A DNA stretch of 64,000 nucleotides from Gilliamella sp. Pra-s52 (GTDB lineage: Bacteria > Pseudomonadota > Gammaproteobacteria > Enterobacterales > Orbaceae): the NCBI RefSeq assembly GCF_009795805.1, contig NZ_WTEY01000002.1, forward strand, positions 264,738 through 328,737, written 5' to 3'. The notes beneath the pieces were generated by a model. The model ran no database searches. It had not been told where the DNA came from and was given only the letters and a program-made list of their open reading frames with translations. Within the stretch, counting starts at the first letter, position 1, and each line of letters starts with the position of its first letter. The translations under genes and the position numbers were made by a program. Positions 37,380-47,700 of this stretch are shown one piece after another.

Positions 37380-39638
37380 ATGGTATCGATTAGAGGCGCA
37401 CACCAACATAGCGAAGAACATTATCCACTTACCCAGTTTGATGTTGAACGATGGGCAAAACAAGAATTATTACTAACTAACCCCGCATCTTATACAAAAT
37501 TTAGAGAAGTCTGGGACTTCTGTTTTGAAAGTAGCGCAGGTGAAGCAGAGCAAGTCTATTGTTTCCAAAATTCAATAGAAATGGTTGAGATATTAACGAC
37601 ACTTAATATGGACATCAATAGCTTATGTGCGGCTTTATTACTTCCTTTTGTTGATAGTAAAATAATTCGCCGAGAAGATATTCCTGAAGATTTCGACCGT
37701 GAAATTTCTCATATCATTTCTAGCATTGTCAGAATGAAAGAAATCCGTCAACTCCGCGCAATTCGTAACGGCAGTGCAACCACTGAACAAATTGATAGTA
37801 TTCGCCGCATGTTATTGGCAATGGCAAATGACTTCCGCAGTGTTATTATAAAATTGGCTGAACGTATTACCTATTTGCGCAATTTAATCAATGCACCGCA
37901 AGAAGAACAGGTGCTAGCAGCTAAAGAGTGTTTTAACATCTATGCACCTTTAGCCAATCGCTTAGGTATAGGGCAATTAAAATGGGAGCTAGAGGATTTT
38001 TGCTTCCGCTATTTACACCCTAATGAATATCACTTTATTGCTAAAAAATTACAAGAAAAGCGATTAGATCGTGAACTATATATCAACCAATTTGTTCGCC
38101 ATTTACAGAATCTAATGAATCAAGATCACGTTCGTGCCGAAGTTTATGGTCGCCCTAAACATATTTACAGTATATGGCGAAAAATGGAACGTAAACACCT
38201 TAAGTTCGAAGAACTCTATGATATTCGAGCAGTACGTATTATCAGCGATAGTATTGAAGATTGTTATAATGCATTAGGTATTGTGCACAGTCATTATAAA
38301 CATATCGCTAAAGAATTTGATGATTATGTTGCTAACCCTAAACCGAATGGTTATCAATCGATCCATACGGTTGTTTATGGTCCGCAAGATAAAACAATCG
38401 AAATTCAAATCCGTACTGAACAAATGCACAATGATGCTGAACTAGGCGTTGCCGCTCATTGGAAGTATAAAGAAGGCAGTACTGACAAAATGACCGCCTA
38501 TGATCAGCGAATCTCTTGGCTGCGTAAATTATTAACATGGCAACAAGAAATGTCAGAAAGTGGCGAAATCCAAGAAGCTGTCCGTAGTCAAATTTTTGAT
38601 GACCGAGTCTATGTATTTACGCCTAAAGGTGATGTAGTTGACTTACCAGCCGGTTCAACACCGCTTGATTTTGCTTACCATATCCACAGCGATGTTGGAC
38701 ACCGTTGTATTGGTGCGAAAGTAAGTGGACGAATTGTACCATTTACCTACCGTTTAAAAATGGGTGATCAAATCGAAGTTATTACCCAAAAACAGCCCAA
38801 CCCAAGCCGTGATTGGTTAAATCCTAACACAGGATTTGTAAACAGTAGCCGAGCCAGAGCTAAAATTCAAACTTGGTTTAAAAAACAAGATCGACATAAA
38901 AATATCGCCGCCGGTCAACAAATTTTAGAGCATGAGCTTGAACCATTAAATATTAGTATAAAAAGTGTTGAAAAGGTCTTAATCAACAAATATAACGCGC
39001 ATTCGTTTGACGAAGTACTTGCGGGTATTGGTAGTGGTGATGTAAGAATTAATCAATTAATTAACTTCATCAATGCACAATTTAATAAACCCACAGCAGA
39101 AGAAGCTGACGAAGCAGTATTAAAACAAATTGCTCAAAAATCAAACACACAAACTAAAAACACCAATAAAACTAATAATAAAAAAGGAAGTGAAATTATT
39201 ATTGAGGGTGTGGGCAATTTAATGTACACCATTGCAAACTGCTGTCGCCCTATTCCTGGTGATCCCATCGCTGGATTTGTTACCCAAGGACGAGGGATCT
39301 CAATTCATCGCGCTGATTGTGAACAGTTACAAGAGCTTAAAAATCATGCTCCTGAGCGTATTACCCATGCCGTTTGGAGTGATAACACCCTTTCAAGCTA
39401 CACCATGGTAGTACAAATTATTGCAAACGATCGAAGTGGTTTATTACGAGATATCACAACAATTTTAGCTAATGAAAAGGTAAATGTTCTAGGACTAATT
39501 AGTCGCTCAGATACGAAACAACAACTAGCAACAATCGATGTTGATATGGAAATATTTGACCAAGACTCGTTAAATCGAGTACTCAATAAAATCAAACAAC
39601 TGCCAGATGTTGTTGAAGCAAAACGTTTTCAAGGCTAA
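37380..39638 (+). CDS. relA: GTP pyrophosphokinase RelA
   Basis: RelA makes (p)ppGpp at ribosomes with uncharged tRNA. The 752-residue protein has a degenerate N-terminal hydrolase domain: where bifunctional SpoT has HD, this reads LLPFVDSKII, as in inactive RelA. Then come the synthetase domain with YDIRAVRIIS and NPKPNGYQSIHTVVYG, a TGS domain (VYVFTPKGDVVDLPAGSTP), a zinc-finger-type region (NCCRPIPGDPIAG) and a C-terminal ACT/RRM domain. A terminator follows. Confidence 0.97.
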   Translation: MVSIRGAHQHSEEHYPLTQFDVERWAKQELLLTNPASYTKFREVWDFCFESSAGEAEQVYCFQNSIEMVEILTTLNMDINSLCAALLLPFVDSKIIRREDIPEDFDREISHIISSIVRMKEIRQLRAIRNGSATTEQIDSIRRMLLAMANDFRSVIIKLAERITYLRNLINAPQEEQVLAAKECFNIYAPLANRLGIGQLKWELEDFCFRYLHPNEYHFIAKKLQEKRLDRELYINQFVRHLQNLMNQDHVRAEVYGRPKHIYSIWRKMERKHLKFEELYDIRAVRIISDSIEDCYNALGIVHSHYKHIAKEFDDYVANPKPNGYQSIHTVVYGPQDKTIEIQIRTEQMHNDAELGVAAHWKYKEGSTDKMTAYDQRISWLRKLLTWQQEMSESGEIQEAVRSQIFDDRVYVFTPKGDVVDLPAGSTPLDFAYHIHSDVGHRCIGAKVSGRIVPFTYRLKMGDQIEVITQKQPNPSRDWLNPNTGFVNSSRARAKIQTWFKKQDRHKNIAAGQQILEHELEPLNISIKSVEKVLINKYNAHSFDEVLAGIGSGDVRINQLINFINAQFNKPTAEEADEAVLKQIAQKSNTQTKNTNKTNNKKGSEIIIEGVGNLMYTIANCCRPIPGDPIAGFVTQGRGISIHRADCEQLQELKNHAPERITHAVWSDNTLSSYTMVVQIIANDRSGLLRDITTILANEKVNVLGLISRSDTKQQLATIDVDMEIFDQDSLNRVLNKIKQLPDVVEAKRFQG

Positions 39639-39642
39639 TAAA

Positions 39643-39675
39643 AAATCGCCACTTTTATAAAATTAGTGGCGATTT
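39643..39675. terminator. Terminator between relA and folA
   Basis: AAATCGCCACT and AGTGGCGATTT form an 11-bp stem with an 11-base loop between the convergent relA and folA stops. Confidence 0.8.
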
Positions 39676-39686
39676 AATTACAATAC

Positions 39687-40196
39687 TTAACCTTTAGGCT
39701 TTCTTTCTAAAATTTCAAATCGACATAAATAACGATTTTTATCATCGGGTTGATGACTTTCTTGATGAATAACTTGCCACTGTTCAGGCAAATAATCAGG
39801 AAAATAAGTATCGCCCTGCAATTTAGCATCAATATGAGTCAAATAAAGCCGATCGACTAAAGGTAATGCCTGATGATAAATATTCCCACCACCAATAATA
39901 AACGCCTCATCAACATGCTGTGTTTGTGCTAACAATATAGCTGCATCTATCGATTGTACCCAACTCACGTTTGGAACTAAATTAGCTTCTGGCGAAGCTT
40001 GCCTTGAAATAATAATATTGTGCCGAGCAGGTAACGGACGTCCAATAGACTCAAATGTCTTTCGCCCCATAATAACAGGTTTATTAAGCGTATTTTTTTT
40101 AAACCATGCCAAATCTGCGGGCAAATGCCAAGGCATTTGATTATCTAAGCCAATTACACGGTTATCAGCCATGGCTACAATAATACTTAATATCAT
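39687..40196 (-). CDS. folA: Dihydrofolate reductase
   Basis: FolA reduces dihydrofolate with NADPH. Residues include SIIVAMADNRVIGLDNQMPW, HLPADLAWFKKNT with the catalytic Asp, VIMGRKTFESIGRPLP, IIGGGNIYHQALP and the C-terminal DDKNRYLCRFEILER. ATG 40196 (169 residues) begins at the conserved MILSIIVAM; an upstream in-frame start at 40214 overlaps the next gene and adds 6 unrelated residues. It is 10 bases after the glycosyltransferase gene on the same strand. Confidence 0.96.
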   Translation of the reverse strand: MILSIIVAMADNRVIGLDNQMPWHLPADLAWFKKNTLNKPVIMGRKTFESIGRPLPARHNIIISRQASPEANLVPNVSWVQSIDAAILLAQTQHVDEAFIIGGGNIYHQALPLVDRLYLTHIDAKLQGDTYFPDYLPEQWQVIHQESHQPDDKNRYLCRFEILERKPKG

Positions 40197-40206
40197 ATTC
40201 GTTCCG

Positions 40207-41271
40207 TCACACATACCCTAAAGATTTTATTTTCTGATTGACATTATCGGGAAAGATAGTTTGGCTCCAAAGCCGCTCACTTAAAGAGAGCAATGATTCT
40301 TTTTGACCAGCAACAATCCAGTTAGCTAGTGCTGTCGCCACATCGGGATAAACAATGGGCATTGGTGATGGTAAATCAAGCCAATACTTAAGTTTGATAC
40401 TGTTTAAATTTTCCATCACAGTTGCCATATCAAGTGACTGCAAACATTGCGCATTATAAATTTGTTCAAATTGCCCCGAAACTGGTTTAGTAAGAATCTT
40501 TTTGCCAAGCGTTAATGCTTCAGAAATCAATGCAAAACCTGTATTTGAAATAATACCAGAACAACTCACTAACGCTTTGGTAAAATTATCACGACCAAGG
40601 GGCTGAAAATGAATATTGCCTTGTTGTGATTCTAACTTTATATCAGGATGAAAACAGATAAATTGATGATGCTGAAATTGTTTTAACATCGCAATGATTT
40701 TATCTAAGCTCTCAAATGGCAAATAAACCACAATATTGCCATCTTCTGTTGGTATTGCTTGGAATGAATCGATCATTGGTGGTAACAACTTATGCCCAAA
40801 ATGAAACCAGTGTAGACCAATTGGCTTAGTAACAGGCGCATAATATTTCATAATAACATTAGCGACTAATCCATATTCTTTAGGTTTCAGATATTGGCAT
40901 ACAGCTTGATTGCTTATTCCTAAACATTCACGATTCTGGTGATGCGCTGCCCAAGCACTAACTGGCTCAAAATCACTAATAATGCAATCATACTTCGACA
41001 AATCAAGCTCACGCACATCTTTTATCAACCTAAAAGCTCGAATTCGTTGCACAGTTTTACGAAAATTTATTTTACCATTAAGCGTAGCAAAGGTGACGCC
41101 ACGATAAGTCTTATAATCGCCAAAGTCTTGCATATCAAAATAGTCTTTAGGATCACGACCACTAAAAATATAATCAACGTCAGCTCCAACCTTTTTCAGT
41201 GCTTTAGCTAAAGTTCTACAACGACTGACATGGCCATTTCCTGTTCCTTGAACACCAAAAAGAATTTTCAT
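40207..41271 (-). CDS. MJ1255/VC2487-type glycosyltransferase
   Basis: This protein of about 354 residues has the pattern of the MJ1255 glycosyltransferase group (GT-B fold): MKILFGVQGTGNGHVSRCRTLA at the start, CIISDFEPVSAWAAH near 90, and the nucleotide-sugar binding region SCSGIISNTGFALISEALTLGKKILTKP near 235, followed by GQFEQIYNAQ. The acceptor is unknown. The ATG at 41271 starts at the first beta strand and is preferred over 41289. folA follows 10 bases later. Confidence 0.82.
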   Translation of the reverse strand: MKILFGVQGTGNGHVSRCRTLAKALKKVGADVDYIFSGRDPKDYFDMQDFGDYKTYRGVTFATLNGKINFRKTVQRIRAFRLIKDVRELDLSKYDCIISDFEPVSAWAAHHQNRECLGISNQAVCQYLKPKEYGLVANVIMKYYAPVTKPIGLHWFHFGHKLLPPMIDSFQAIPTEDGNIVVYLPFESLDKIIAMLKQFQHHQFICFHPDIKLESQQGNIHFQPLGRDNFTKALVSCSGIISNTGFALISEALTLGKKILTKPVSGQFEQIYNAQCLQSLDMATVMENLNSIKLKYWLDLPSPMPIVYPDVATALANWIVAGQKESLLSLSERLWSQTIFPDNVNQKIKSLGYV

Positions 41272-41489
41272 ATCAATATTATTTACCAATTATTACTGAT
41301 AAATATCATACCAGAACACTTTATAATTATCTTATTTTTTTGCCACATAAACTTAAAATTTTAACATTATTTAATGATTGATAGATAAATCGACAAACTG
41401 ATACAATTAAATTAAACTACTTACATTAAAGTGATGTTCAAACTTTAAGTAGAACAGTTATTTATTTTACGAAAATAGTGAGAGCTCAA

Positions 41490-41867
41490 GTGCCCATAAA
41501 CCTTAAAAATAAATCAATTTGCTTAATAGTTGTATTGGCGTCAATACTATTTTGGTTTATTTACTCTTCATGGCACTTATCTAATTTATCATTATCATCG
41601 CCTTTAACTTGTCATACTGCTTGTTCCTCATCTGTAGTAACGACCAAACACACATCCCTTTCTCATCAGCAAGATTTGATTTTGCAAAAAAAACCAGTTA
41701 TGTCGGCTTGTGCTTTATTTTATCAATGTTCAACATGCAGTATTTTAGATTCTAATTTCCCTCTAAAACTTTATATCTCGTCTGGCAGTGAACGATATCT
41801 GCCTATAAAGCCTATTCCACAATATAACGAATTTGTTCCAGAGTTAAGACCACCGCAAACTGTTTAA
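41490..41867 (+). CDS. Small membrane-anchored Cys-rich protein beside the copper oxidase
   Basis: This hypothetical protein of about 125 residues has a single N-terminal hydrophobic segment (about 6-27) and a polar, presumably periplasmic, remainder with two cysteine clusters, CHTAC and CALFYQCSTC. The pattern resembles DUF2946-like small proteins found with copper genes, but the match is weak. No ATG fits; the GTG at 41490 follows GTGAGAG by 6 bases and is chosen over GTG 41478. It is 122 bases upstream of the multicopper oxidase on the same strand, so a part in copper handling is likely but unproven. Confidence 0.55.
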   Translation: MPINLKNKSICLIVVLASILFWFIYSSWHLSNLSLSSPLTCHTACSSSVVTTKHTSLSHQQDLILQKKPVMSACALFYQCSTCSILDSNFPLKLYISSGSERYLPIKPIPQYNEFVPELRPPQTV

Positions 41868-41989
41868 TTGATTTATGTAAATAAAAGCAGTAAGTAACAC
41901 AACACACAATCACCGAAATGATGTTGATATTTGTTTTATCAACATAATCATTAAGTTATTGTTAAATTTAACTATTTTTGAGGAATATT

Positions 41990-43528
41990 ATGAAACGTCG
42001 AAATTTTTTGATGAATATTACCGCGGCTATCGGTGGACTGGTCGCAACTAAAGCTATAGCCAAAATAGATCACAACAACATGCATAACATGGTGTGCGAT
42101 ATTAATTCTGATGAATGTCAAAAAGGGGATGGTACGCACCAACACATGAACATGAATAACAATCAAATGCCACAAAAACTCCTACCGACTTCAGCACTAC
42201 CACAAGGAATGGATTTACCAACTTTGACCAACTTAAAAAATGACAGCAACCAAAAAGGATTTTTTGAAGCAACATTATATCTAAAACCAACAAAAATAGC
42301 CTTAACTCCGAATTTAATCACGGAATTTTGGACCTATAATGGAATGACACCCGGCCCTAAAATCGAAGTATTTGAAGAAGATCATGTCAAAATCACTGTG
42401 AAAAATGAACTAACTCAACCAACGACAGTTCATTGGCATGGTTTGCTCATTCCATCCGATCAAGACGGCAACCCACAAAACGAAATTCCAGCAGGAGGCA
42501 GTCGAACTTATGAATTTACCATTCCTAAAGGGTCTGCAGGCACTTATTGGTACCATCCTCACGGGCACAATACAGTAGCCGAACAAGTTTATCGCGGTTT
42601 AGCCGGCACATTTATTGTTCGCAGCAAACACGATCCACTAACACCAATCCCTGAACAAAATTGGTTCTTTTCGGATCTAAAATTAACCGACAAAGGTCAA
42701 ATTGCTGATAACTCAATGGTCGATTGGATGAATGGACGTGAAGGCCAATTTGTATTGATCAACGGCAGTTACCGCCCAAAAATCAAAATAGGTTCAGCCA
42801 CACGTATCCGAGTATGGAATGCGTGTTCAGGTCGATATCTTAATCTTTCTATCCCTAATTGCGATGTCTATTTAGTGGGCACTGATGGCGGACTATTAGC
42901 AAAACCTTATCTACTGACCAAACCCTTATTATTAACACCCGCTGAACGTGCTGAATTAGTCATCATGCCAAAACAAACTGGTACTGTCTATCTGCAATCA
43001 ATCGGATACGATCGCAATAAAATGGGCAATGTACCACCAGAACAAGATATAATACTGGGCGAGTTAGTACTGACTAAATCCGATCCGATCACCTTACCAA
43101 ACACATTAAACCAACTACCTAACATGGGGCCGGCTGTCGCCCATAAATTACTGGAATACACCGAAGTAATGGACATGAAACAGCCACATGGTGGTATGTT
43201 GTTTTTAATTAATGGCAAACGTCATGATATGTCGCGAATTGATCTAAAAAGCAAAATTCACGATATTGAAGAATGGACAATATTCAATAACTCCCATATG
43301 GATCACAACTTCCACATCCATGGCGCACAGTTTATTGTACAAACACACGAATTAAATGGTAAAAAAACTCAGCCAGACTATATTGCCTTAAAAGATACCA
43401 TTAATTTACGACCACACGAAAAACTCACCATCAAAATACAGCAAAACCTTCCTGGGCTTCGCATGTATCACTGTCACATTATTGAACATGAAACACTCGG
43501 CATGATGGGGCAATTAATGGTGGAATAA
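41990..43528 (+). CDS. Multicopper oxidase, CueO/CopA type
   Basis: This 512-residue periplasmic oxidase has a Tat signal (KRRNFLMNITAAIGG, twin Arg at 3-4), then a His/Met-rich stretch (HQHMNMNNNQM), and three cupredoxin domains. Copper ligands are visible in TTVHWHGL, YWYHPHGHN, MDHNFHIHGAQF and MYHCHIIEHETLGMMG, the last being the Cys-His type 1 and trinuclear cluster motif. It should oxidise Cu(I) and protect the envelope. ATG 41990 follows GAGGAAT. The upstream Cys-rich gene is probably part of the same unit. Confidence 0.88.
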   Translation: MKRRNFLMNITAAIGGLVATKAIAKIDHNNMHNMVCDINSDECQKGDGTHQHMNMNNNQMPQKLLPTSALPQGMDLPTLTNLKNDSNQKGFFEATLYLKPTKIALTPNLITEFWTYNGMTPGPKIEVFEEDHVKITVKNELTQPTTVHWHGLLIPSDQDGNPQNEIPAGGSRTYEFTIPKGSAGTYWYHPHGHNTVAEQVYRGLAGTFIVRSKHDPLTPIPEQNWFFSDLKLTDKGQIADNSMVDWMNGREGQFVLINGSYRPKIKIGSATRIRVWNACSGRYLNLSIPNCDVYLVGTDGGLLAKPYLLTKPLLLTPAERAELVIMPKQTGTVYLQSIGYDRNKMGNVPPEQDIILGELVLTKSDPITLPNTLNQLPNMGPAVAHKLLEYTEVMDMKQPHGGMLFLINGKRHDMSRIDLKSKIHDIEEWTIFNNSHMDHNFHIHGAQFIVQTHELNGKKTQPDYIALKDTINLRPHEKLTIKIQQNLPGLRMYHCHIIEHETLGMMGQLMVE

Positions 43529-43596
43529 TATTCCCCCCTACTTTCTTTCCTTAATTCAACGCTTAATATGATTGGATTAAGGGAAGATAAATGAAC

Positions 43597-43636
43597 AAAA
43601 ACTCGCTTATTACTACCGAAAAAAGCGAGTTTTTAT
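43597..43636 (+). terminator. Terminator after the multicopper oxidase
   Basis: AAAAACTCGCTT pairs with AAGCGAGTTTTT around a 14-base loop with a short T run. Confidence 0.85.
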
Positions 43637-43730
43637 AAGCCTATCCACTTATTAAAATTCCTTTTATTAAATTATTCCCCTTGTAATAAAGGTTTTTTAT
43701 TTTGCTAAAAAATGCTAAAATGCGCGGATT

Positions 43731-44075
43731 ATGGTCGTCATTAATTATTGGCAAAAACTCAGCAAACGGTTGATTATCAAAACCGCTTTATCGCACTTAT
43801 TATTAGGTGTGATTGCTGCTGGATTTGGTTTATGTCAAAACGAAGCGCTGCCGTCAGAATCGGATGTTTCTCAAAGTGGAATCATGACAATTACATCAAT
43901 TGTACAAGATCACCAAGAAACAGCCCCAAAACAGTCACAAACGCTAGCACATACCCAAAAACAGCATATTACAGCATTTTTAATAACGCCTAATTATGAT
44001 GATCTTTCCCCTAGCAAAGCAATCCGACTATCTCCTTACAACGGCATACGCGCTGGGCCAAAAACGACCTGTTAG
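43731..44075 (+). CDS. secM: SecM-type secretion monitor (arrest peptide)
   Basis: This 114-residue gene directly upstream of secA encodes a SecM-like protein. It has an export signal (KRLIIKTALSHLLLGVIAAG, like HLLLGMVAASLGL of E. coli) and ends in PYNGIRAGPKTTC, with GIRAGP at residues 105-110, the core of the ribosome arrest motif. E. coli SecM is 170 residues; the middle is shorter here. The FxxxxWI residues that E. coli needs upstream of GIRAGP are not conserved: the aligned stretch reads PSKAIRLSPYN. It should stall ribosomes to expose the secA ribosome binding site when secretion is poor. Confidence 0.85.
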   Translation: MVVINYWQKLSKRLIIKTALSHLLLGVIAAGFGLCQNEALPSESDVSQSGIMTITSIVQDHQETAPKQSQTLAHTQKQHITAFLITPNYDDLSPSKAIRLSPYNGIRAGPKTTC

Positions 44076-44152
44076 AATTTACACTCAAATAAAACTAATT
44101 TTTATACAAGACGAATGCCTTAAAATCCGTATTAAAAAACAAGAGAAAAGTT

Positions 44153-46882
44153 ATGTTATTAAAGTTATTAACAAAAGTATTTGGTAGCCGCAATGAGCGC
44201 GTATTAAAAAACATGCGTAAGCGAGTAGAAAGAATCAACGCCCTTGAACCTGCAATGGAAGCATTATCAGATGCTGAGCTTAAAGCCAAAACCACAGAAT
44301 TCCAACAAAAGATTGCAGAAGGAACTCAATTAGACGATATTTTAGAAGAAGCCTTTGCCGTAGTGCGTGAAGCAAGTAAACGTGTATTTGGTATGCGTCA
44401 TTTTGATGTACAGCTAATCGGCGGTATGGTATTAAACGAACGTTGCATTGCTGAAATGCGTACTGGTGAAGGTAAAACCTTAACAGCAACATTACCAGCT
44501 TATTTAAATGCTTTAACAGGCAAAGGGGTACATGTCATTACCGTTAATGACTATTTAGCACAACGCGATGCTGAAAATAACCGCCCGTTATTCGAATTTT
44601 TAGGGTTAACCGTTGGCATCAACCTACCAAACATGCCGCCACACGAAAAACGTGATGCCTACAATGCTGATATCACCTATGGTACCAACAACGAATATGG
44701 CTTTGATTACCTACGTGATAACATGGTATTTAACAAAGAATCACGCGTACAGCGCCCACTACATTACGCTTTAGTCGATGAGGTTGACTCAATTCTTATT
44801 GACGAAGCCAGAACGCCACTGATCATTTCAGGACAAGCAGAAGACAGCTCAGACAAATACATTAGTGTCGACAAAATAATTCCACACCTAGTTCGACAAG
44901 AAAAAGAAGATTCTGAACAATTTCAAGGCGATGGCGACTTTTCGATTGACGAAAAATCCCGTCAAGTTAACTTAACAGAGCGTGGATTAATTAAAGTTGA
45001 AGAATTGCTCATAAAACAAGGCATCATGAAAGGTGAAGAATCACTTTATGCACCAAGCAACATCGTATTAATGCATCATGTCAATGCCGCCCTACGCGCC
45101 CATCACCTATTCCACCGAGACGTTGATTATATTGTTAAAGACAATGAAATTATCATTGTTGACGAACATACTGGCCGGACCATGGATGGTCGTCGTTGGT
45201 CTGATGGCTTACACCAAGCGGTTGAAGCCAAAGAGCACGTTAAAATCCAAAACGAAAACCAAACACTGGCTTCAATCACCTTCCAAAACTATTTCCGCTT
45301 ATACGAAAAACTAGCTGGAATGACAGGTACAGCAGATACTGAAGCATTTGAGTTTAACCAAATTTATGGTTTAGATACCATCGTTATCCCAACCAATCGC
45401 CCAATGCAACGAAAAGATCAATCCGATCTTGTCTACATGACCGAAAAAGAAAAAATCAATGCAATTGTGGCTGATGTACAGGAATGTGTAAAACGCGGAC
45501 AACCTGTCCTTGTTGGTACCGCCTCGATCGAAAAATCAGAGCTCGTATCGCAAGCGTTCAAAAAAGCAGGCATTAAACACAATGTTTTAAATGCTAAATT
45601 TCACGCTCAAGAAGCTGAAATTATTGCTAATGCCGGTAGCAAAGGCGCAGTCACCATTGCCACCAACATGGCTGGGCGTGGTACCGACATTATGCTAGGC
45701 GGAAACTGGCAAAACGAAATAGCAAAACTAGAAAACCCAACGCCAGAAGACATTGAAAAAGCCAAACAAGCTTGGCAAGCAAGACACGAAGAAGTGATTG
45801 CACTAGGAGGGCTATATATTTTAGGTACTGAGCGTCATGAATCACGTCGTATCGACAACCAATTGCGTGGTCGTGCTGGCCGTCAAGGTGACCCTGGGGC
45901 TTCACGTTTTTACCTATCGCTTGAAGATCCATTAATGCGAATCTTTGCATCAGACCGCATTGGCGGCATGATGCGAAAACTAGGCATGAAAGAAGGCGAA
46001 GCCATTGAACACCCATGGGTAACCAAAGCCATTGCCAACGCACAAAAGAAAGTTGAAAGTCGTAACTTTGATATTCGTAAACAACTTCTAGAATATGACG
46101 ATGTTGCCAACGATCAACGTAAAGTAATCTACCAAGAGCGAAACGGATTACTTGATAACAGCGACATAAAAGAGACCATAGACTCGATCCGAGGTGATGT
46201 ATTTAACGCCTTAATCGACCAATACATTCCACCACAATCGATTGAAGAAATGTGGGATATTCCGGGGCTGGAATCGGCACTAAAAACAGACTTTGACTTA
46301 GATTTACCTATAGCAAAATGGTTAGATGAAGAGCAAAATCTGCATGAAGAAACCCTGCGTGAACGTATTTTACAAATGGCGCAAGACCGATACCTAGAAA
46401 AAGAAAACACCGCAGGCGCTGAAGCATTTAGACATTTTGAAAAAAGCGTCATGCTACAAACGCTTGATACACTATGGAAAGAGCATTTAGCCTCGATGGA
46501 TTACTTACGCCAAGGTATCCACTTACGCGGTTACGCACAAAAAGATCCAAAACAAGAATATAAACGAGAATCATTTAATATGTTTGCTAGCATGTTAGAA
46601 TCGTTAAAATATGATGTTATTGGTATTTTAAGCCGTGTACAAATTCGCTCACAAGAAGAAGTCGACGAAGCAGAACGCCAACGCCTTGCCGAAATGGAAA
46701 AATTAATGGCTAAACAGCAAGCTAACCATGAATCACTAGCAGGCATGAGTGGTGAAAGTGAAGCGCAGCCAACTGGAGCACCACAACCCATGGTGAGAGC
46801 ACAAGCCAAAGTAGGACGCAACGATCCATGCCCTTGCGGTTCAGGTAAAAAATATAAACATTGTCATGGCGCTGTTAATTAA
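44153..46882 (+). CDS. secA: Preprotein translocase ATPase SecA
   Basis: SecA pushes preproteins through SecYEG. The 909-residue protein shows [20 protein letters not shown] (Walker A), [20 protein letters not shown] (Walker B region), the preprotein cross-linking domain, [16 protein letters not shown] and [18 protein letters not shown] helicase motifs, and a C-terminal zinc-binding tail [19 protein letters not shown] that binds SecB. It lies 77 bases after secM with a weak AAGAGAAAAG ribosome binding site. mutT follows, as in E. coli. Confidence 0.98.
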   Translation: MLLKLLTKVFGSRNERVLKNMRKRVERINALEPAMEALSDAELKAKTTEFQQKIAEGTQLDDILEEAFAVVREASKRVFGMRHFDVQLIGGMVLNERCIAEMRTGEGKTLTATLPAYLNALTGKGVHVITVNDYLAQRDAENNRPLFEFLGLTVGINLPNMPPHEKRDAYNADITYGTNNEYGFDYLRDNMVFNKESRVQRPLHYALVDEVDSILIDEARTPLIISGQAEDSSDKYISVDKIIPHLVRQEKEDSEQFQGDGDFSIDEKSRQVNLTERGLIKVEELLIKQGIMKGEESLYAPSNIVLMHHVNAALRAHHLFHRDVDYIVKDNEIIIVDEHTGRTMDGRRWSDGLHQAVEAKEHVKIQNENQTLASITFQNYFRLYEKLAGMTGTADTEAFEFNQIYGLDTIVIPTNRPMQRKDQSDLVYMTEKEKINAIVADVQECVKRGQPVLVGTASIEKSELVSQAFKKAGIKHNVLNAKFHAQEAEIIANAGSKGAVTIATNMAGRGTDIMLGGNWQNEIAKLENPTPEDIEKAKQAWQARHEEVIALGGLYILGTERHESRRIDNQLRGRAGRQGDPGASRFYLSLEDPLMRIFASDRIGGMMRKLGMKEGEAIEHPWVTKAIANAQKKVESRNFDIRKQLLEYDDVANDQRKVIYQERNGLLDNSDIKETIDSIRGDVFNALIDQYIPPQSIEEMWDIPGLESALKTDFDLDLPIAKWLDEEQNLHEETLRERILQMAQDRYLEKENTAGAEAFRHFEKSVMLQTLDTLWKEHLASMDYLRQGIHLRGYAQKDPKQEYKRESFNMFASMLESLKYDVIGILSRVQIRSQEEVDEAERQRLAEMEKLMAKQQANHESLAGMSGESEAQPTGAPQPMVRAQAKVGRNDPCPCGSGKKYKHCHGAVN

Positions 46883-46918
46883 GACAAAAATTTAGTATTA
46901 TCAAATAAATTGATGTTT

Positions 46919-46944
46919 AAATCACCGATGAAAGTCGGTGATTT
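46919..46944 (+). terminator. Hairpin after secA
   Basis: AAATCACCG and CGGTGATTT around an 8-base loop, 36 bases after the secA stop. It is followed by AATAAAA rather than T residues, so termination is uncertain. Confidence 0.5.
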
Positions 46945-46999
46945 AATAAAAAGGAAAAATGCTCTCTTTCCCTAAATTTATAGATAAACAGACAGAATT

Positions 47000-47404
47000 A
47001 TGAAAAAACATACTGAAATTGCTGTAGGTATTATTCGTTCACAAAATTGTCAAATTTTTATTACCCAACGCGGTGAAGATTCTCATCTTGCTGGTTTTTG
47101 GGAATTCCCCGGAGGGAAAATAGAAGCCCACGAAACCCCATATCAAACCTTACAACGAGAAATCGCCGAAGAAGTTGACATCCATATTCATCAAGCCCAG
47201 TTTTTAAAAGTTTTTGAGCACAGTTATGAAGACCGAGATATCACCATTCATGCCTATTTGGTTGAAGAGTGGGATGGTGTGCCATTTGCGAAAGAAGGGC
47301 AACCAAGCCGTTGGGTTGATCAAGAAGAGCTAAATGCTGATGAATTTCCAGATGCCAATAGGCCGATTATTGAGATGCTAAAAAATTTAGATAAGCAGAT
47401 ATAG
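47000..47404 (+). CDS. mutT: 8-oxo-dGTP diphosphatase MutT
   Basis: MutT cleans oxidised dGTP from the nucleotide pool. The 134-residue protein has the Nudix box at about 39-61: Gly39, Glu45, Arg53-Glu54 and Glu57-Glu58 are in place, but the last Gly of GX5EX7REUXEEXGU is Asp60 (REIAEEVDI). WEFPGGKIEAHETP and the secA-mutT order match E. coli. The metal-binding acidic residues are intact, so activity is expected. Confidence 0.92.
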   Translation: MKKHTEIAVGIIRSQNCQIFITQRGEDSHLAGFWEFPGGKIEAHETPYQTLQREIAEEVDIHIHQAQFLKVFEHSYEDRDITIHAYLVEEWDGVPFAKEGQPSRWVDQEELNADEFPDANRPIIEMLKNLDKQI

Positions 47405-47430
47405 AGAATTATTTCGTTTTTTGCAAAAAA

Positions 47431-47473
47431 CAAAAACTTTAATAAAATCAATGCCTTTCCTGATCAATTTTTT
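47431..47473 (+). repeat. Dispersed 42-bp repeat, copy C
   Basis: CAAAAACTTTAATAAAATCA then ATGCC and TTTCCTGATC, ending in a T run; the same core as copies A, B and D. AATAAAATCA (47441-47450) also pairs with TGATTTTATT (47478-47487) just outside. It is 26 bases after mutT. Confidence 0.8.
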
Positions 47474-47603
47474 GTGGTGATTTTATTAAATGATAATATC
47501 TATGTGCTTTGTCAATTGCTCAAAAACTATTTTTAAATTAGTTAACAATAAACGGCGTAAAAAATGGATTAAAACATCTATTTTTTAAAGATTTATTAAG
47601 AAG

Positions 47604-47633
47604 TTGAGAATAAGAGGCTAAAAAGTATATAAT
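47604..47633 (+). promoter_or_regulatory. Promoter of the DUF4177 gene
   Basis: TTGAGA and a perfect TATAAT separated by 18 bases lie about 70 bases before ATG 47701; the leader contains an ATGGT-GCTT-ACCAT hairpin. Confidence 0.65.
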
Positions 47634-47700
47634 GCCGCCTATTTTTGATGGTGCTTACCATTGAGAATGATGTTAATAAAAAATTAAGGAACTAATTATT

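Noticed and set aside
43748..44187. Other frames between the oxidase and secA
   Set aside because: They overlap secM in different frames; only the secM frame has a signal sequence and GIRAGP.
45690..46821. Minus-strand frames inside secA
   Set aside because: Antisense shadows of SecA produced by its codon use; no domain pattern or ribosome binding sites.
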